This document shows positions 57,155-64,000 of a DNA stretch of 64,000 nucleotides, piece after piece. A model generated the notes under the pieces. That model saw only the letters and a list, made by a program, of their open reading frames with translations, had not been told where the DNA came from and did not search any database. The translations under genes and the position numbers were made by a program. The DNA comes from Umezawaea tangerina (GTDB lineage Bacteria > Actinomycetota > Actinomycetes > Mycobacteriales > Pseudonocardiaceae): the NCBI RefSeq assembly GCF_003002815.1, contig NZ_PVTF01000002.1, forward strand, positions 744,001 to 808,000, read 5' to 3'. How positions within the stretch are numbered: the first letter of the stretch is position 1; the number at the start of each line of letters is the position of its first letter.

Positions 57155-57304
57155 GGTTTCCTCCATCTCCGGTCACGCGGACGCGCGACCTGCGAACCGG
57201 GTGGCCGTCCACCCCCGGGGATTCAGCGGGGCGGCCGGGCTGGTCGTCGATCCGGCGGGGTGTCGCGGCGACGGGTGTCCACCACTCCACCTCGCACCGG
57301 TCCG

Positions 57305-57562
57305 TCAGTCCAGGTCGTCGGTGAGCCCGTACCCGAGGCACGGGGCGGACACCGACGGCGTCCCGAACGTGGTCAGCGTCAGGAGGTCGGCCGCCACGAC
57401 GCCGTGCATGCGCAGTGGCCCCGCACCTTCCGGGGCGGCGGGCGTCAGCATGATCTCGCCCGCCGGATGGGGTGGTGCGGACGCCCGGTCGAGCTCCCAC
57501 CTGGCGTCGGGGTCCTTCCAGAGGCGGACGGTCTCGGCGACGTCGATCGCTGGTGCGGTCAT
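57305..57562 (-). CDS. Class II lanthipeptide precursor A1
   Basis: 85 residues from ATG 57562, with GGAGGAAACC upstream. Leader APAIDVAETVRLWKDPDARWEL, then APPHPAGEIMLTP; core-like end LLTLTTFGTPSVSAPC followed by LGYGLTDDLD. A single Cys is present in the whole peptide. Compared with the mersacidin/actagardine CTLTxEC motif, TLT and the following GT remain but both Cys are gone. Ser/Thr-rich sequence before the Cys offers dehydration sites. It sits between lanM and precursor A2. Confidence 0.82.
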   Translation of the reverse strand: MTAPAIDVAETVRLWKDPDARWELDRASAPPHPAGEIMLTPAAPEGAGPLRMHGVVAADLLTLTTFGTPSVSAPCLGYGLTDDLD

Positions 57563-57628
57563 GGTTTCCTCCTTCTCCGGCCGCGCGGGCGCGGCCTCGG
57601 GGACCGGGTGGCCGTCCCACCCGGAGCT

Positions 57629-60600
57629 TCAGCGGGGCGGACGGGCCGCGCCCAGGAGCAGCACCGCCGGGACCCGGTCGGGGAAGCCGAGCCGGAGCAG
57701 TCCGTGCCCGATCCCGGCCAGGCCGTCGAGCAGCCCCGGCGTGCGCACCGCGTCCGGGGTGCCCGACACCGGGCCGTCCCGGTCGAGCGCCGCCAGCAGG
57801 TCGCCGATCCGGCGCGGTGCCTCGGCCGCGGCGGCCTCGTGCCCGCGCGCCGCCGCCGCGGTGAGCAGTTCCAGGGTGCCCAGCTCGCCGTGGCACAGGC
57901 TGTGGTCGACCGCGGCCGGGCGGCGCAGCACGCCGTCCACGGCCCGGTCGAACGCCCCGGCCATCAGCGGGTCCCGTTCCAGCGCCAGGACGTCGGCGCG
58001 GGCGAGCCCGACACCGGAGGCCCCGCGGCACCACGTGCCGCCGTCGGCCTCCGCGCTGTCGGCGAGCACGGGCTCGCGGCGGCACGGGCCGCTCGCGGCC
58101 ACGGCGTACCGCCACAGCGCCCACGTCGTCCCGGCGCTGCCGTGGGCGAACCCGGTCGTCGACGGCTCGTCCGCTCGTTCCAGGAGCCCGGCGCAGGCCG
58201 TCGCCGTGCGCCAGGCGGAGTCGAGGCCGGTCGTGCGGTGCACCGCGAGCATCGCGGCGAGGCACCCGGCGGTGCCGCCCATCAGGTCGGTCGTCCCGGC
58301 GCGGCCGACGTGCGCGGCGGCCGCCTCCACCGCCGTGGCGGTCCAGCCGCGCAGGTCCGGGTCGTCCAGCAGCACGGCGAGGTGCGAGAGGGCGTAGGCC
58401 AGGCCACCCAGGCCCGCGAACCCGGTGGGCATGGCCGCCTCCGCGGAACCGAACCGGTCCAGCAGCGACGGCACCGACCGCAGCGAGCGCCGTGCCACGT
58501 CCGCGCACCGGTCGTCACCCGTGATCGCGGCCAGCTGCCCGAGGAACAGGGCCACGCCGGGGAAACCGGTAGCCGGGCTCGCGCCGAGCGGGAGGACCCG
58601 CCACGACCGGTCGTGCTCGAGGCCGACCCAGTTGACCCGCTCGCCGTCGTCGTGCGCGTCGGCCAGCAGGCCGCCGGCGACCGCGCGCGCGGCGGCCAGC
58701 AACCGGTCCGGGTCCGGGCGCTCCGCCGCGGGACGCCTGCCCGGCCGCGGTCGGGGCGAGTGGGCGCCCCGGTCGCCGCGGGTGGCGAAGGACGCGCGGA
58801 TCACCCACTCCTGCGTCCGCAGGTCGGCCTCCCCCAGCGCCTCGACCTTGCGCCGCACCCGGTCCAGGCCGGTCTCCCCCAGCGCGTCCGGGACGCGGAC
58901 CCCGTGCGCGGTGAGGATGTCGCGCGAGGTGGGCGTGGTGGTGAACAGCGGGACGTCACCCGCCCAGAGGTCGGCGACCTCGTGGCCGACCAGCCGCTCC
59001 CGCGCCGGGTCGGCGTCGGAGGACCACAGGTGGCCGAAGACGCGGTCCCGGTCGAGCGCGTCGCGCAGCACGTCGGGGTGGGTGGACTCGTCGAGCAGGC
59101 GCACGTACTCGGAGGTGTCGCGCACGATCACCCTGACCACGTCGGTCGCGAACGCGTCCAGCGGTCCGCCGGGCGCGAGCAGGTCGGCGCGGTGGGTCAG
59201 CACGGCCTCGTAGGCCGCGCGGAAGCCGGCGACGAGGTGCTCCAGGTACTCCCCCGGATCGACGTCCACGCCGTCGAGGCGGAGCCGGTTCTCCGCTCCG
59301 CCCAGCACCTCCGGTCCGCGCACGAGCCGCATCCGGTCGGTGCCCGCGCCGTCGAACCCGACGACGTCGTCGGGCAGCGTCGCCCCCTTGTCGCCGCCCA
59401 CGCCGGAGATGTCCAGCACGCCGTTCGCGCCCGTCATCGGCTGCGGCAGCAGCGCGGTGCGCAGCACCGAGGCCTCCAGCGCCCGCGCCGCGGGGTCGTC
59501 GGCCAGGTCGCGGGTCGCCCAGGTGGGGTGGAACAGCGTCTCCACGTCGACCAGCACGGGCTGCTCGCCGCACGCCACCAGGTTCTCGAAATGCTGGTCG
59601 GTGACGTCCAGGACGTGCAGCAGCGCCAGCAGCGCGCCCTGCCGGTGGTGGAACCGCTCGACCTGGGCGGTGTCGGACACCTGGTGGTGCGCCGCGAACT
59701 CCGTCCACGCCCAGTCGCCCCGGTCGAGCACGGCGAGCGTGCGCGGGTCCAGGCCCGGCAGCACCGAGCCCAGCCACGTGAGGACCTGGTTGAAGTGGCG
59801 GTGCACGGCCGAGGGGCGCGGCTTGTGGACCACGCGGGTGCCGTCGGCGAAACCGAGGACGGCGACCGCCCTGCCGTCGTGGTGGGTGTCGCCCGCGCCG
59901 ACGTCCACCCGCGCCAACGGGCCGGGGTCGCGGCCGCCGAGCAGCTCGCGGACGATGTCGGCGCGGTCGTCGACGAACCGGTGCAGCAGCTCGGTGAACG
60001 CCGCGGCGGTGACGTCGCAGTGCTGCCACAGCAGGCGGGCCAGCACGGGGTACTCGGTCAGCAGCGCCGTGCGGCCCGCGCGGGTGCCAGCGCGCCGGGC
60101 GAACGCCGCGAACCGCTCCTCGGGCGTGTCGCCGTCGAGGAGGCCGGTCACCCTGGCCACGTTGAGCTCCAGCACGAGGACGCGGGTGGAGGTCCACACC
60201 AGGGTGCGGCGCAGCGCGTCGGCGAACCGGTCCACCACGTCGTCGGCGTCCACGAAGACGTCCGGTCCCAGGTCGGCGACCTCGGCCGCGACCCGGCCGC
60301 GGGCGTCCTGCACGAACGGCTTCACCACGACCGCGAACGCGCTCCGCCACGACCGGCCGTCCACCGCCGCGGGCCCGACCGCGCGGTCCACCACGCGCTC
60401 GACCCCGGTCGCCCAGGCGGGTTTCGGCCCGGTCGCCGACCGCTCCCCGAGCAGCCGCAGCAGGTCGTCCTCGTCGACGCCGACCGAGGCCAGCCGCCGG
60501 GTGAAGCGGTCGCCCGACCCGGCGCCGTGCTCGGCCCGCCAGCGGTCCAGCCGGGTGCGCGCGCGGCGTTCGGCGTCCTCGGAGGCGGACGTCCCGGTCC

Positions 60601-60697
60601 CGGCCCCGGAGGCCAGCCTCTCGGTCAGCGTCCTACCGCCGAACCACCACCCGGACTCCCACCCGCCGACATCCGCACCAGTCCGTCCGACCACCAC
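57629..60697 (-). CDS. lanM: Class II lanthipeptide synthetase
   Basis: 1,022 residues from GTG 60697, chosen because GGAGG stands 8 nt upstream (GTG 60772, adding 25 residues, is the longest frame). Dehydratase half: LTEYPVLARLLWQHCDVTAAAF, VHKPRPSAVHRHFNQVLTWL, LDVTDQHFENLVACGEQPVLVDVETLFHP (kinase-like catalytic region). LanC half: GFAGLGGLAYALSHLAVLL, FAHGSAGTTWALWRYA, GGTWCRGASGVGLARADVL (Zn ligand Cys890), SLCHGELGTLELL (Cys935, His936). All cyclase zinc ligands are present, so it should dehydrate Ser/Thr and close thioether rings. No LanT transporter or leader protease is adjacent. Two precursors follow directly. Confidence 0.92.
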   Translation of the reverse strand: MVVGRTGADVGGWESGWWFGGRTLTERLASGAGTGTSASEDAERRARTRLDRWRAEHGAGSGDRFTRRLASVGVDEDDLLRLLGERSATGPKPAWATGVERVVDRAVGPAAVDGRSWRSAFAVVVKPFVQDARGRVAAEVADLGPDVFVDADDVVDRFADALRRTLVWTSTRVLVLELNVARVTGLLDGDTPEERFAAFARRAGTRAGRTALLTEYPVLARLLWQHCDVTAAAFTELLHRFVDDRADIVRELLGGRDPGPLARVDVGAGDTHHDGRAVAVLGFADGTRVVHKPRPSAVHRHFNQVLTWLGSVLPGLDPRTLAVLDRGDWAWTEFAAHHQVSDTAQVERFHHRQGALLALLHVLDVTDQHFENLVACGEQPVLVDVETLFHPTWATRDLADDPAARALEASVLRTALLPQPMTGANGVLDISGVGGDKGATLPDDVVGFDGAGTDRMRLVRGPEVLGGAENRLRLDGVDVDPGEYLEHLVAGFRAAYEAVLTHRADLLAPGGPLDAFATDVVRVIVRDTSEYVRLLDESTHPDVLRDALDRDRVFGHLWSSDADPARERLVGHEVADLWAGDVPLFTTTPTSRDILTAHGVRVPDALGETGLDRVRRKVEALGEADLRTQEWVIRASFATRGDRGAHSPRPRPGRRPAAERPDPDRLLAAARAVAGGLLADAHDDGERVNWVGLEHDRSWRVLPLGASPATGFPGVALFLGQLAAITGDDRCADVARRSLRSVPSLLDRFGSAEAAMPTGFAGLGGLAYALSHLAVLLDDPDLRGWTATAVEAAAAHVGRAGTTDLMGGTAGCLAAMLAVHRTTGLDSAWRTATACAGLLERADEPSTTGFAHGSAGTTWALWRYAVAASGPCRREPVLADSAEADGGTWCRGASGVGLARADVLALERDPLMAGAFDRAVDGVLRRPAAVDHSLCHGELGTLELLTAAAARGHEAAAAEAPRRIGDLLAALDRDGPVSGTPDAVRTPGLLDGLAGIGHGLLRLGFPDRVPAVLLLGAARPPR

Positions 60698-61020
60698 GCC
60701 GGGCACCTCCGGTCCACGGTGACTCCACTCGTGTACGACAGACAGGAGTGGATCCAACACCCATGGATACACGCGGGCGAACGCAGGGGGAATCCGCCCG
60801 CGCTACCAGGAGGAATGGCGAACCCGTTCCGGTAGAACGGTTTCGGGAACGCGGCCGGCAATGGCGGGATGATCGGTCGGGCGATCGGAAAGCGCTCTCC
60901 GCGAAACCGGGACGTCACACTCGGACCGAGGACCACCGGGGGCGCACCCGCGGCCCGGAAACCCGAGCCCCGATTTCCGAACCGGCGGCGCGGTTGAACC
61001 GTATTGAGGACATGGGAACA
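60698..61020. promoter_or_regulatory. Divergent control region between lanM and phoD
   Basis: About 320 bp with no gene. It contains the near-palindrome at 60887-60900 and must hold both promoters. A long open frame that crosses it on the plus strand lacks protein character before residue RRALITG of PhoD. Confidence 0.5.
60887..60900. promoter_or_regulatory. Near-palindrome related to the 6.5-kb operators
   Basis: GGAAAGCGCTCTCC differs at one position from the 14-bp palindrome at 6528 and 6668. It lies 121 bp upstream of the earlier phoD start (ATG 61012) and could be a target of the same repressor. Confidence 0.4.
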
Positions 61021-62535
61021 GTGACGCGACGTGCGCTGATCACCGGCGTCGTGGCGCTCACGGCGCTGGGGGCGGGCTCGGCACGGGTGGTGGACCCGTT
61101 CACGCTCGGCGTGGCCTCGGGTGACCCGACGCCGGACGGGGTCGTGCTGTGGACGCGGCTCGCGCCCTACCCGCTGGCCGAGAACGGGCTGGGCGGGATG
61201 CCGTCGCGGGTGGTCGAGGTGAGCTGGGAGCTGGCGCGCGACGAGCGGTTCCGCCACGTCGTGCGGCGCGGCAGGCAGTGGGCGCGGCCCGAGTCCGGGT
61301 TCAGCGTGCACGTCGAGGTCGGCGGCCTGGAGCCCGGCCGGGAGTACTTCTACCGCTTCGCGACCGGAGGCCACCTCTCGCGGACCGGGCGGACCAGGAC
61401 GACACCGGCGCCGGGGACGATGACCACGCCGCTGACCATGGCGTTCGCGTCGTGCGCGCAGTACGAGCACGGCTACTTCACGGCCTACCGGCGGCTCGCC
61501 GAGGACGAGCCCGACCTGGTGCTGCACCTCGGCGACTACCAGTACGAGTACCGCAAGGGCGTGCACGTGGCGCCCAACGGCAACGTCCGCGAGGTGGACG
61601 GGCCGGAGACCGTGACGCTGGCGGACTACCGGCACCGGTACGCGCAGTACAAGTCCGACGCCGACCTCCAGGCGGCGCACGCCGCCGCGCCGTGGGCGGT
61701 CGTGTGGGACGACCACGACGTGGCCGACAACTGGGCGGGCTCCCACTACAGCAAGCCCGAGATCCCGCAGCCCGACTTCCCGGCCCGGCGGGCGGCCGCA
61801 GCTCAGGCCTACTACGAGAACATGCCGATCCGGAGCAAGCCCCGCGGCTTCGACCTGCGGCTGTACCGGAGGGTCGGCTGGGGCGGGCTCACGACGTTCC
61901 ACATGCTCGACACCCGGCAGTACCGCGACGACCAGCCGTGCGGTGACGGCATCAAACCCTGCCCGGAACGGCTGGAGCCCACCAGGACGATGCTCGGCGC
62001 CGAGCAGGAGAGGTGGCTGCTGGACGGCTTCCGGACCTCGTCGGCGCGCTGGGACGTGCTGGGCCAGCAGGTGTTCTTCTCCCAGTACGACCACACCCCC
62101 GGCCCCGTGCAGGAGACCAACCTGGACGCCTGGGACGGCTACGCCGCCGACCGCGACCGGGTCGTCGCCGGCTTCTCCTCGGTGCGCAACGCCGTCGTGC
62201 TGACCGGCGACGTGCACGCCGCGTGGGGCGCGGAGGTCAAGGAGCGCTGGGACGACCCGGCGTCGCGGACGGCGGGCACGGAGATCGCGGGGACGTCGAT
62301 CACGTCCGGCGGCGACGGGTCCGAGGTCTACCCGGAGACGCCGGAGTGGTTCGCGGAGAACCCGCACATCAAGTACTTCAACAACAGGCGCGGATATGTG
62401 CGCACCCGTTTCTCACCCGATGAGGTGCGGGTGGACTTCCGCGGACTCGACCACGTCTCCCGACCCGGCGCCCCGGTCTCGACCAAAGCATCCTTCGTCA
62501 TCGAGGACCGGGTGCCGGGACTCAATCCCGTTTAA
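61021..62535 (+). CDS. phoD: PhoD-family alkaline phosphatase/phosphodiesterase
   Basis: 504 residues from GTG 61021, where GAGGA lies 10 nt upstream (ATG 61012 is the alternative). Start VTRRALITGVVALTALGAGSARVV is a short Tat-like signal (TRRALI) . The PhoD domains follow: FTLGVASGDPTPDGVVLWTRLAP (N-domain), MAFASCAQYEHGYFTAYRRLAEDEPDLVLHLGDYQYEY (metal Cys/Asp region), VWDDHDVADNWAG, MLDTRQYRDDQPC, VLTGDVHAAWGAEV. It hydrolyses phosphate mono- or diesters, such as wall teichoic acids, outside the cell with Ca/Fe. Convergent with the I36-like gene; divergent from lanM but probably unrelated to it. Confidence 0.92.
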   Translation: MTRRALITGVVALTALGAGSARVVDPFTLGVASGDPTPDGVVLWTRLAPYPLAENGLGGMPSRVVEVSWELARDERFRHVVRRGRQWARPESGFSVHVEVGGLEPGREYFYRFATGGHLSRTGRTRTTPAPGTMTTPLTMAFASCAQYEHGYFTAYRRLAEDEPDLVLHLGDYQYEYRKGVHVAPNGNVREVDGPETVTLADYRHRYAQYKSDADLQAAHAAAPWAVVWDDHDVADNWAGSHYSKPEIPQPDFPARRAAAAQAYYENMPIRSKPRGFDLRLYRRVGWGGLTTFHMLDTRQYRDDQPCGDGIKPCPERLEPTRTMLGAEQERWLLDGFRTSSARWDVLGQQVFFSQYDHTPGPVQETNLDAWDGYAADRDRVVAGFSSVRNAVVLTGDVHAAWGAEVKERWDDPASRTAGTEIAGTSITSGGDGSEVYPETPEWFAENPHIKYFNNRRGYVRTRFSPDEVRVDFRGLDHVSRPGAPVSTKASFVIEDRVPGLNPV

Positions 62536-62548
62536 CGGGACCGGCGCG

Positions 62549-62959
62549 TCACCGGAACTCGTGGGACGCGTTGTTGTTCGTGAGGGTGCTGTTCAGGTTC
62601 CCCTTGTAGCCCGCGCCGATGTCCTGGTAACTACCCTCCAGGTAGGAGTTGTAGTACACGCGCACGGTCCTGGAGGTGCGGTTCCAGACCGACATGGCGT
62701 TGTTCTTGATGCACTCGCCCTTGCCCAGACCAGGACCCTTGAAGTCGTAGCACGTCGGCTGCGTCGTGCCGTAGTTCTGGACCGTGCCGGTGAAGTCCGA
62801 CGCCGACTCCGTGGCGTCGATGTACCAGTAGTAGCAGAACTCGTTGGCCTGGCAGTTCCCGTCGCGCACCGCCGCCGAGGCGGCGGAGGTACCGGACATC
62901 ACCAGCATCGCGGCTCCCACGAACGCGAACGCGGCTTGACCGAGCTTTCGAACGGACAT
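62549..62959 (-). CDS. Secreted peptidase-inhibitor I36-like protein
   Basis: 136 residues from ATG 62959, with GGGGAGG upstream. Signal peptide MSVRKLGQAAFAFVGAAMLVMSGTSAASA, then DGNCQANEFCYYWYIDATESASDFTGTVQNYG ... CYDFKGPGLGKGECIKNNAMSVWNRTSRTVRVYYNSYLEGSYQDIGAGYKGNLNSTLTNNNASHEF. The CxxxxFCxY start, paired Cys and YYNSYxEGSYQDIxAG motif are typical of the I36 (SMI-like) family of secreted actinomycete proteins. Inhibition of metalloproteases is known for one member only; here it is a family guess. Confidence 0.85.
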   Translation of the reverse strand: MSVRKLGQAAFAFVGAAMLVMSGTSAASAAVRDGNCQANEFCYYWYIDATESASDFTGTVQNYGTTQPTCYDFKGPGLGKGECIKNNAMSVWNRTSRTVRVYYNSYLEGSYQDIGAGYKGNLNSTLTNNNASHEFR

Positions 62960-63220
62960 GTTTTCCTCCCCTTGTGACAATGGAATTCCACGTGCGGGGG
63001 AACGGCTGCCCGGTCGCACGCGGAAACCCCCCGGCTTCGCGTCGATCGGACCGGCACACCGGTCCCCTCATCCCCTTCTGGTCCCCCTGACCATCCCCTC
63101 CCGCGTCGACTCTTCATCTCAGTTGACGCGATCCATTCGAGCGTAAGCTGACATGAACCCAGCCGTCAACCAGGGTGGAGGAGAAGCATTTTTCACATTC
63201 ATCTGAGCTGGCGCGGGCGG

Positions 63221-63226
63221 TAGACT
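63221..63226 (+). promoter_or_regulatory. -10 box 6 nt before the XRE start (leaderless)
   Basis: TAGACT then 6 nt and ATG 63233, without a ribosome site. Confidence 0.5.
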
Positions 63227-63232
63227 CGTCGC

Positions 63233-63670
63233 ATGCCCGAGAACGTCGGCGAGCGGACCCTCGCCGCGAAGGTGGACCACCTGTTCCGCACCGTCCACCC
63301 GCGCACCGGCGGCGAGTACTCGTTCGAGGAGGTCGCGGAGGCGATCAGGGCCAAGGGCGGCCCGACCATCTCGGCCACCTACCTCTGGCAGCTGCGCAAG
63401 GGCCTGCGCGACAACCCGACCAAGCGGCACCTCGAAGCGCTGGCGGGCTTCTTCGGCGTTCCGCCCGCGTACTTCTTCGACGACGCCGAGACCGAGCGCA
63501 TCGACTCCGAGCTGGCGCTGCTGACCGCGTTGCGCGACGCGCCGATCCGGCAGATCGCCCTGCGCGTCAACGGCCTGTCCCCCAAGAGCCTGGAGGCGAT
63601 CACCGAGATGGTCGACCGGGTGCGGGAGCTGGAAGGACTGCCGAAGCCCACGCCGGACACCACCCCGTGA
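63233..63670 (+). CDS. XRE-family regulator of an XRE/HExxH pair
   Basis: 145 residues. HTH: GEYSFEEVAEAIRAKGGPTISATYLWQLRKGLRDNPTKRHLEALAGFFGVPPAYFFDDAETERID, as in EspR-like and conserved actinobacterial Xre proteins, followed by a helical dimerisation tail (LRVNGLSPKSLEAITEMVDRVRELEGLPKP). The stop overlaps the start of an HExxH peptidase (GTGA). Such pairs resemble ImmR/ImmA, where the peptidase inactivates the regulator. Direct evidence for that here is only the coupling. Confidence 0.85.
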   Translation: MPENVGERTLAAKVDHLFRTVHPRTGGEYSFEEVAEAIRAKGGPTISATYLWQLRKGLRDNPTKRHLEALAGFFGVPPAYFFDDAETERIDSELALLTALRDAPIRQIALRVNGLSPKSLEAITEMVDRVRELEGLPKPTPDTTP

Positions 63671-64000
63671 GGCCGCTGCGCGGGCGGCGCCTCCGCGAGC
63701 GGTGCGCGGCGGTGCTGCGCGACCTGCCGTTACCCGTGCCGTTCGACGCCCACGCGCTGTGCGAGCAGGTCGCGGCGCGGCGCGGACGGCCGATGCGGTT
63801 GATCCCGATGCCGGGGCTGACCGGCGTGTGCGGGATGTGGGTCGCCACCACGACGGCGGACCTGGTGTTCTACGAGCGGGAGACGACGCTCCCGCACCGG
63901 GAGCACATCATCCTGCACGAGCTGAGCCACGTGCTGTGCGACCACTACCCGGTGTCGACGAGCCTCGCCGAGCAGGCCCGGCTGCTGCTGCCGGGCCTGG
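63667..64000 (+). CDS. ImmA/IrrE-like HExxH metallopeptidase, cut by the window end
   Basis: Starts at GTG 63667, overlapping the XRE stop; 111 residues are visible before the sequence ends. After a helical start (RPLRGRRLRERCAAVLRDLPLPVPFDAHALCEQVAARRGRPMRLIPMP) comes VFYERETTLPHREHIILHELSHVLCDHYP, the HELSH zinc motif of the ImmA/IrrE family. Paired with an upstream XRE regulator, it likely acts on that or a related repressor. The rest of the protein lies beyond the window. Confidence 0.8.
   Translation, partial: MRPLRGRRLRERCAAVLRDLPLPVPFDAHALCEQVAARRGRPMRLIPMPGLTGVCGMWVATTTADLVFYERETTLPHREHIILHELSHVLCDHYPVSTSLAEQARLLLPGL

Larger units (their letters stand above)
56894..57640 (-). repeat. 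Tandem duplication: lanM 3' end plus precursor gene
   Basis: The precursor A2 unit (56894 to ~57240) repeats the A1 unit (57305 to ~57640), offset about 410 bp. Similarity covers the coding region, the ribosome-site leader (catggtttcctcc) and a copy of the final codons of lanM (minus strand, ARPPR-stop) at about 57224-57240. This fixes the origin of A2 as a segmental copy of A1. Confidence 0.7.

Noticed and set aside
56579-60835. A 1,418-codon open frame on the plus strand through the lanM region
   Set aside because: It is antisense to lanM and the precursors, is rich in Arg/Gly/Val/Ala without domain character, and arises from the GC-rich third positions of the real genes.

Overview
The window is very GC-rich actinomycete DNA. 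Coding frames carry strong third-position G/C, GTG starts are common, stop and start codons overlap repeatedly (ATGA/GTGA), and there is a large complement of TetR, XRE, LuxR and SARP-type regulators, two-component systems, secreted glycosidases and RiPP genes. This fits a filamentous actinomycete, perhaps of the Pseudonocardiales (Saccharothrix, Actinosynnema or Lentzea-like). The genus is a guess. I saw no rRNA, tRNA, CRISPR array or intact insertion sequence.

Layout. 1-6.5 kb: end of a PiT phosphate permease, a DUF742 protein with short repeats, a lone mannitol-type PTS IIC, a probable SDR gene remnant and a DUF1062 protein. 4.3-7.7 kb: a secreted GH2-like glycosidase and a secreted DUF1996 protein diverge from a region with two identical 14-bp palindromes. 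7.8-21.5 kb: small regulator/enzyme units (NmrA/LysR, Clp ATPase, quinone reductase/TetR with paired operators, CocE hydrolase, GH5 cellulase-like enzyme, antibiotic-kinase-like protein, S4 protein, TetR with SnoaL-like and MBL-fold enzymes). 21.6-27.7 kb: a six-gene, translationally coupled stressosome module (RsbR, RsbS, RsbT, an ATPase/PP2C fusion, a hybrid histidine kinase, a receiver-PP2C) with no sigma factor beside it. 27.7-41.4 kb: a serine beta-lactamase-like lipoprotein, an ice-binding-like wall protein, a kinase/two-regulator set, an NlpC/P60 protein, a beta-phosphoglucomutase/GH65 phosphorylase pair, an RTX-like protein and a 1,019-residue BTAD regulator. 41.7-48.9 kb: redox enzymes with their regulators, a 169-bp MITE-like hairpin element, and a NarL-type two-component pair.

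The most interesting part is 48.9-60.7 kb, which holds two adjacent RiPP loci. The first encodes a 26-residue peptide ending YCSPCC. It is followed by a PqqD-like/M50 membrane protein, a TPR protein and a flavin reductase, with a divergent EpiD/LanD-family flavoprotein upstream that keeps the PxMNxxMW and PSTAN motifs but has Pro where EpiD has its catalytic His. I recognise no described RiPP class with this gene set. The second is a class II lanthipeptide locus: a LanM, two tandemly duplicated precursors with a WKDP...HPAG leader and a Cys-poor core, and a large LuxR regulator. A second MITE-like element and a C-rich repeat tract lie between the two loci.

60.9-64 kb: a PhoD-type phosphatase, an I36-type inhibitor-like secreted protein, and an XRE regulator coupled to an HExxH (ImmA/IrrE-like) peptidase that runs off the window.

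Regulatory architecture is unusually readable. Inverted-repeat operators occur in duplicate or triplicate beside divergent TetR genes, and six genes have a TANNNT box 6-7 nt before the start codon, which suggests leaderless transcripts.
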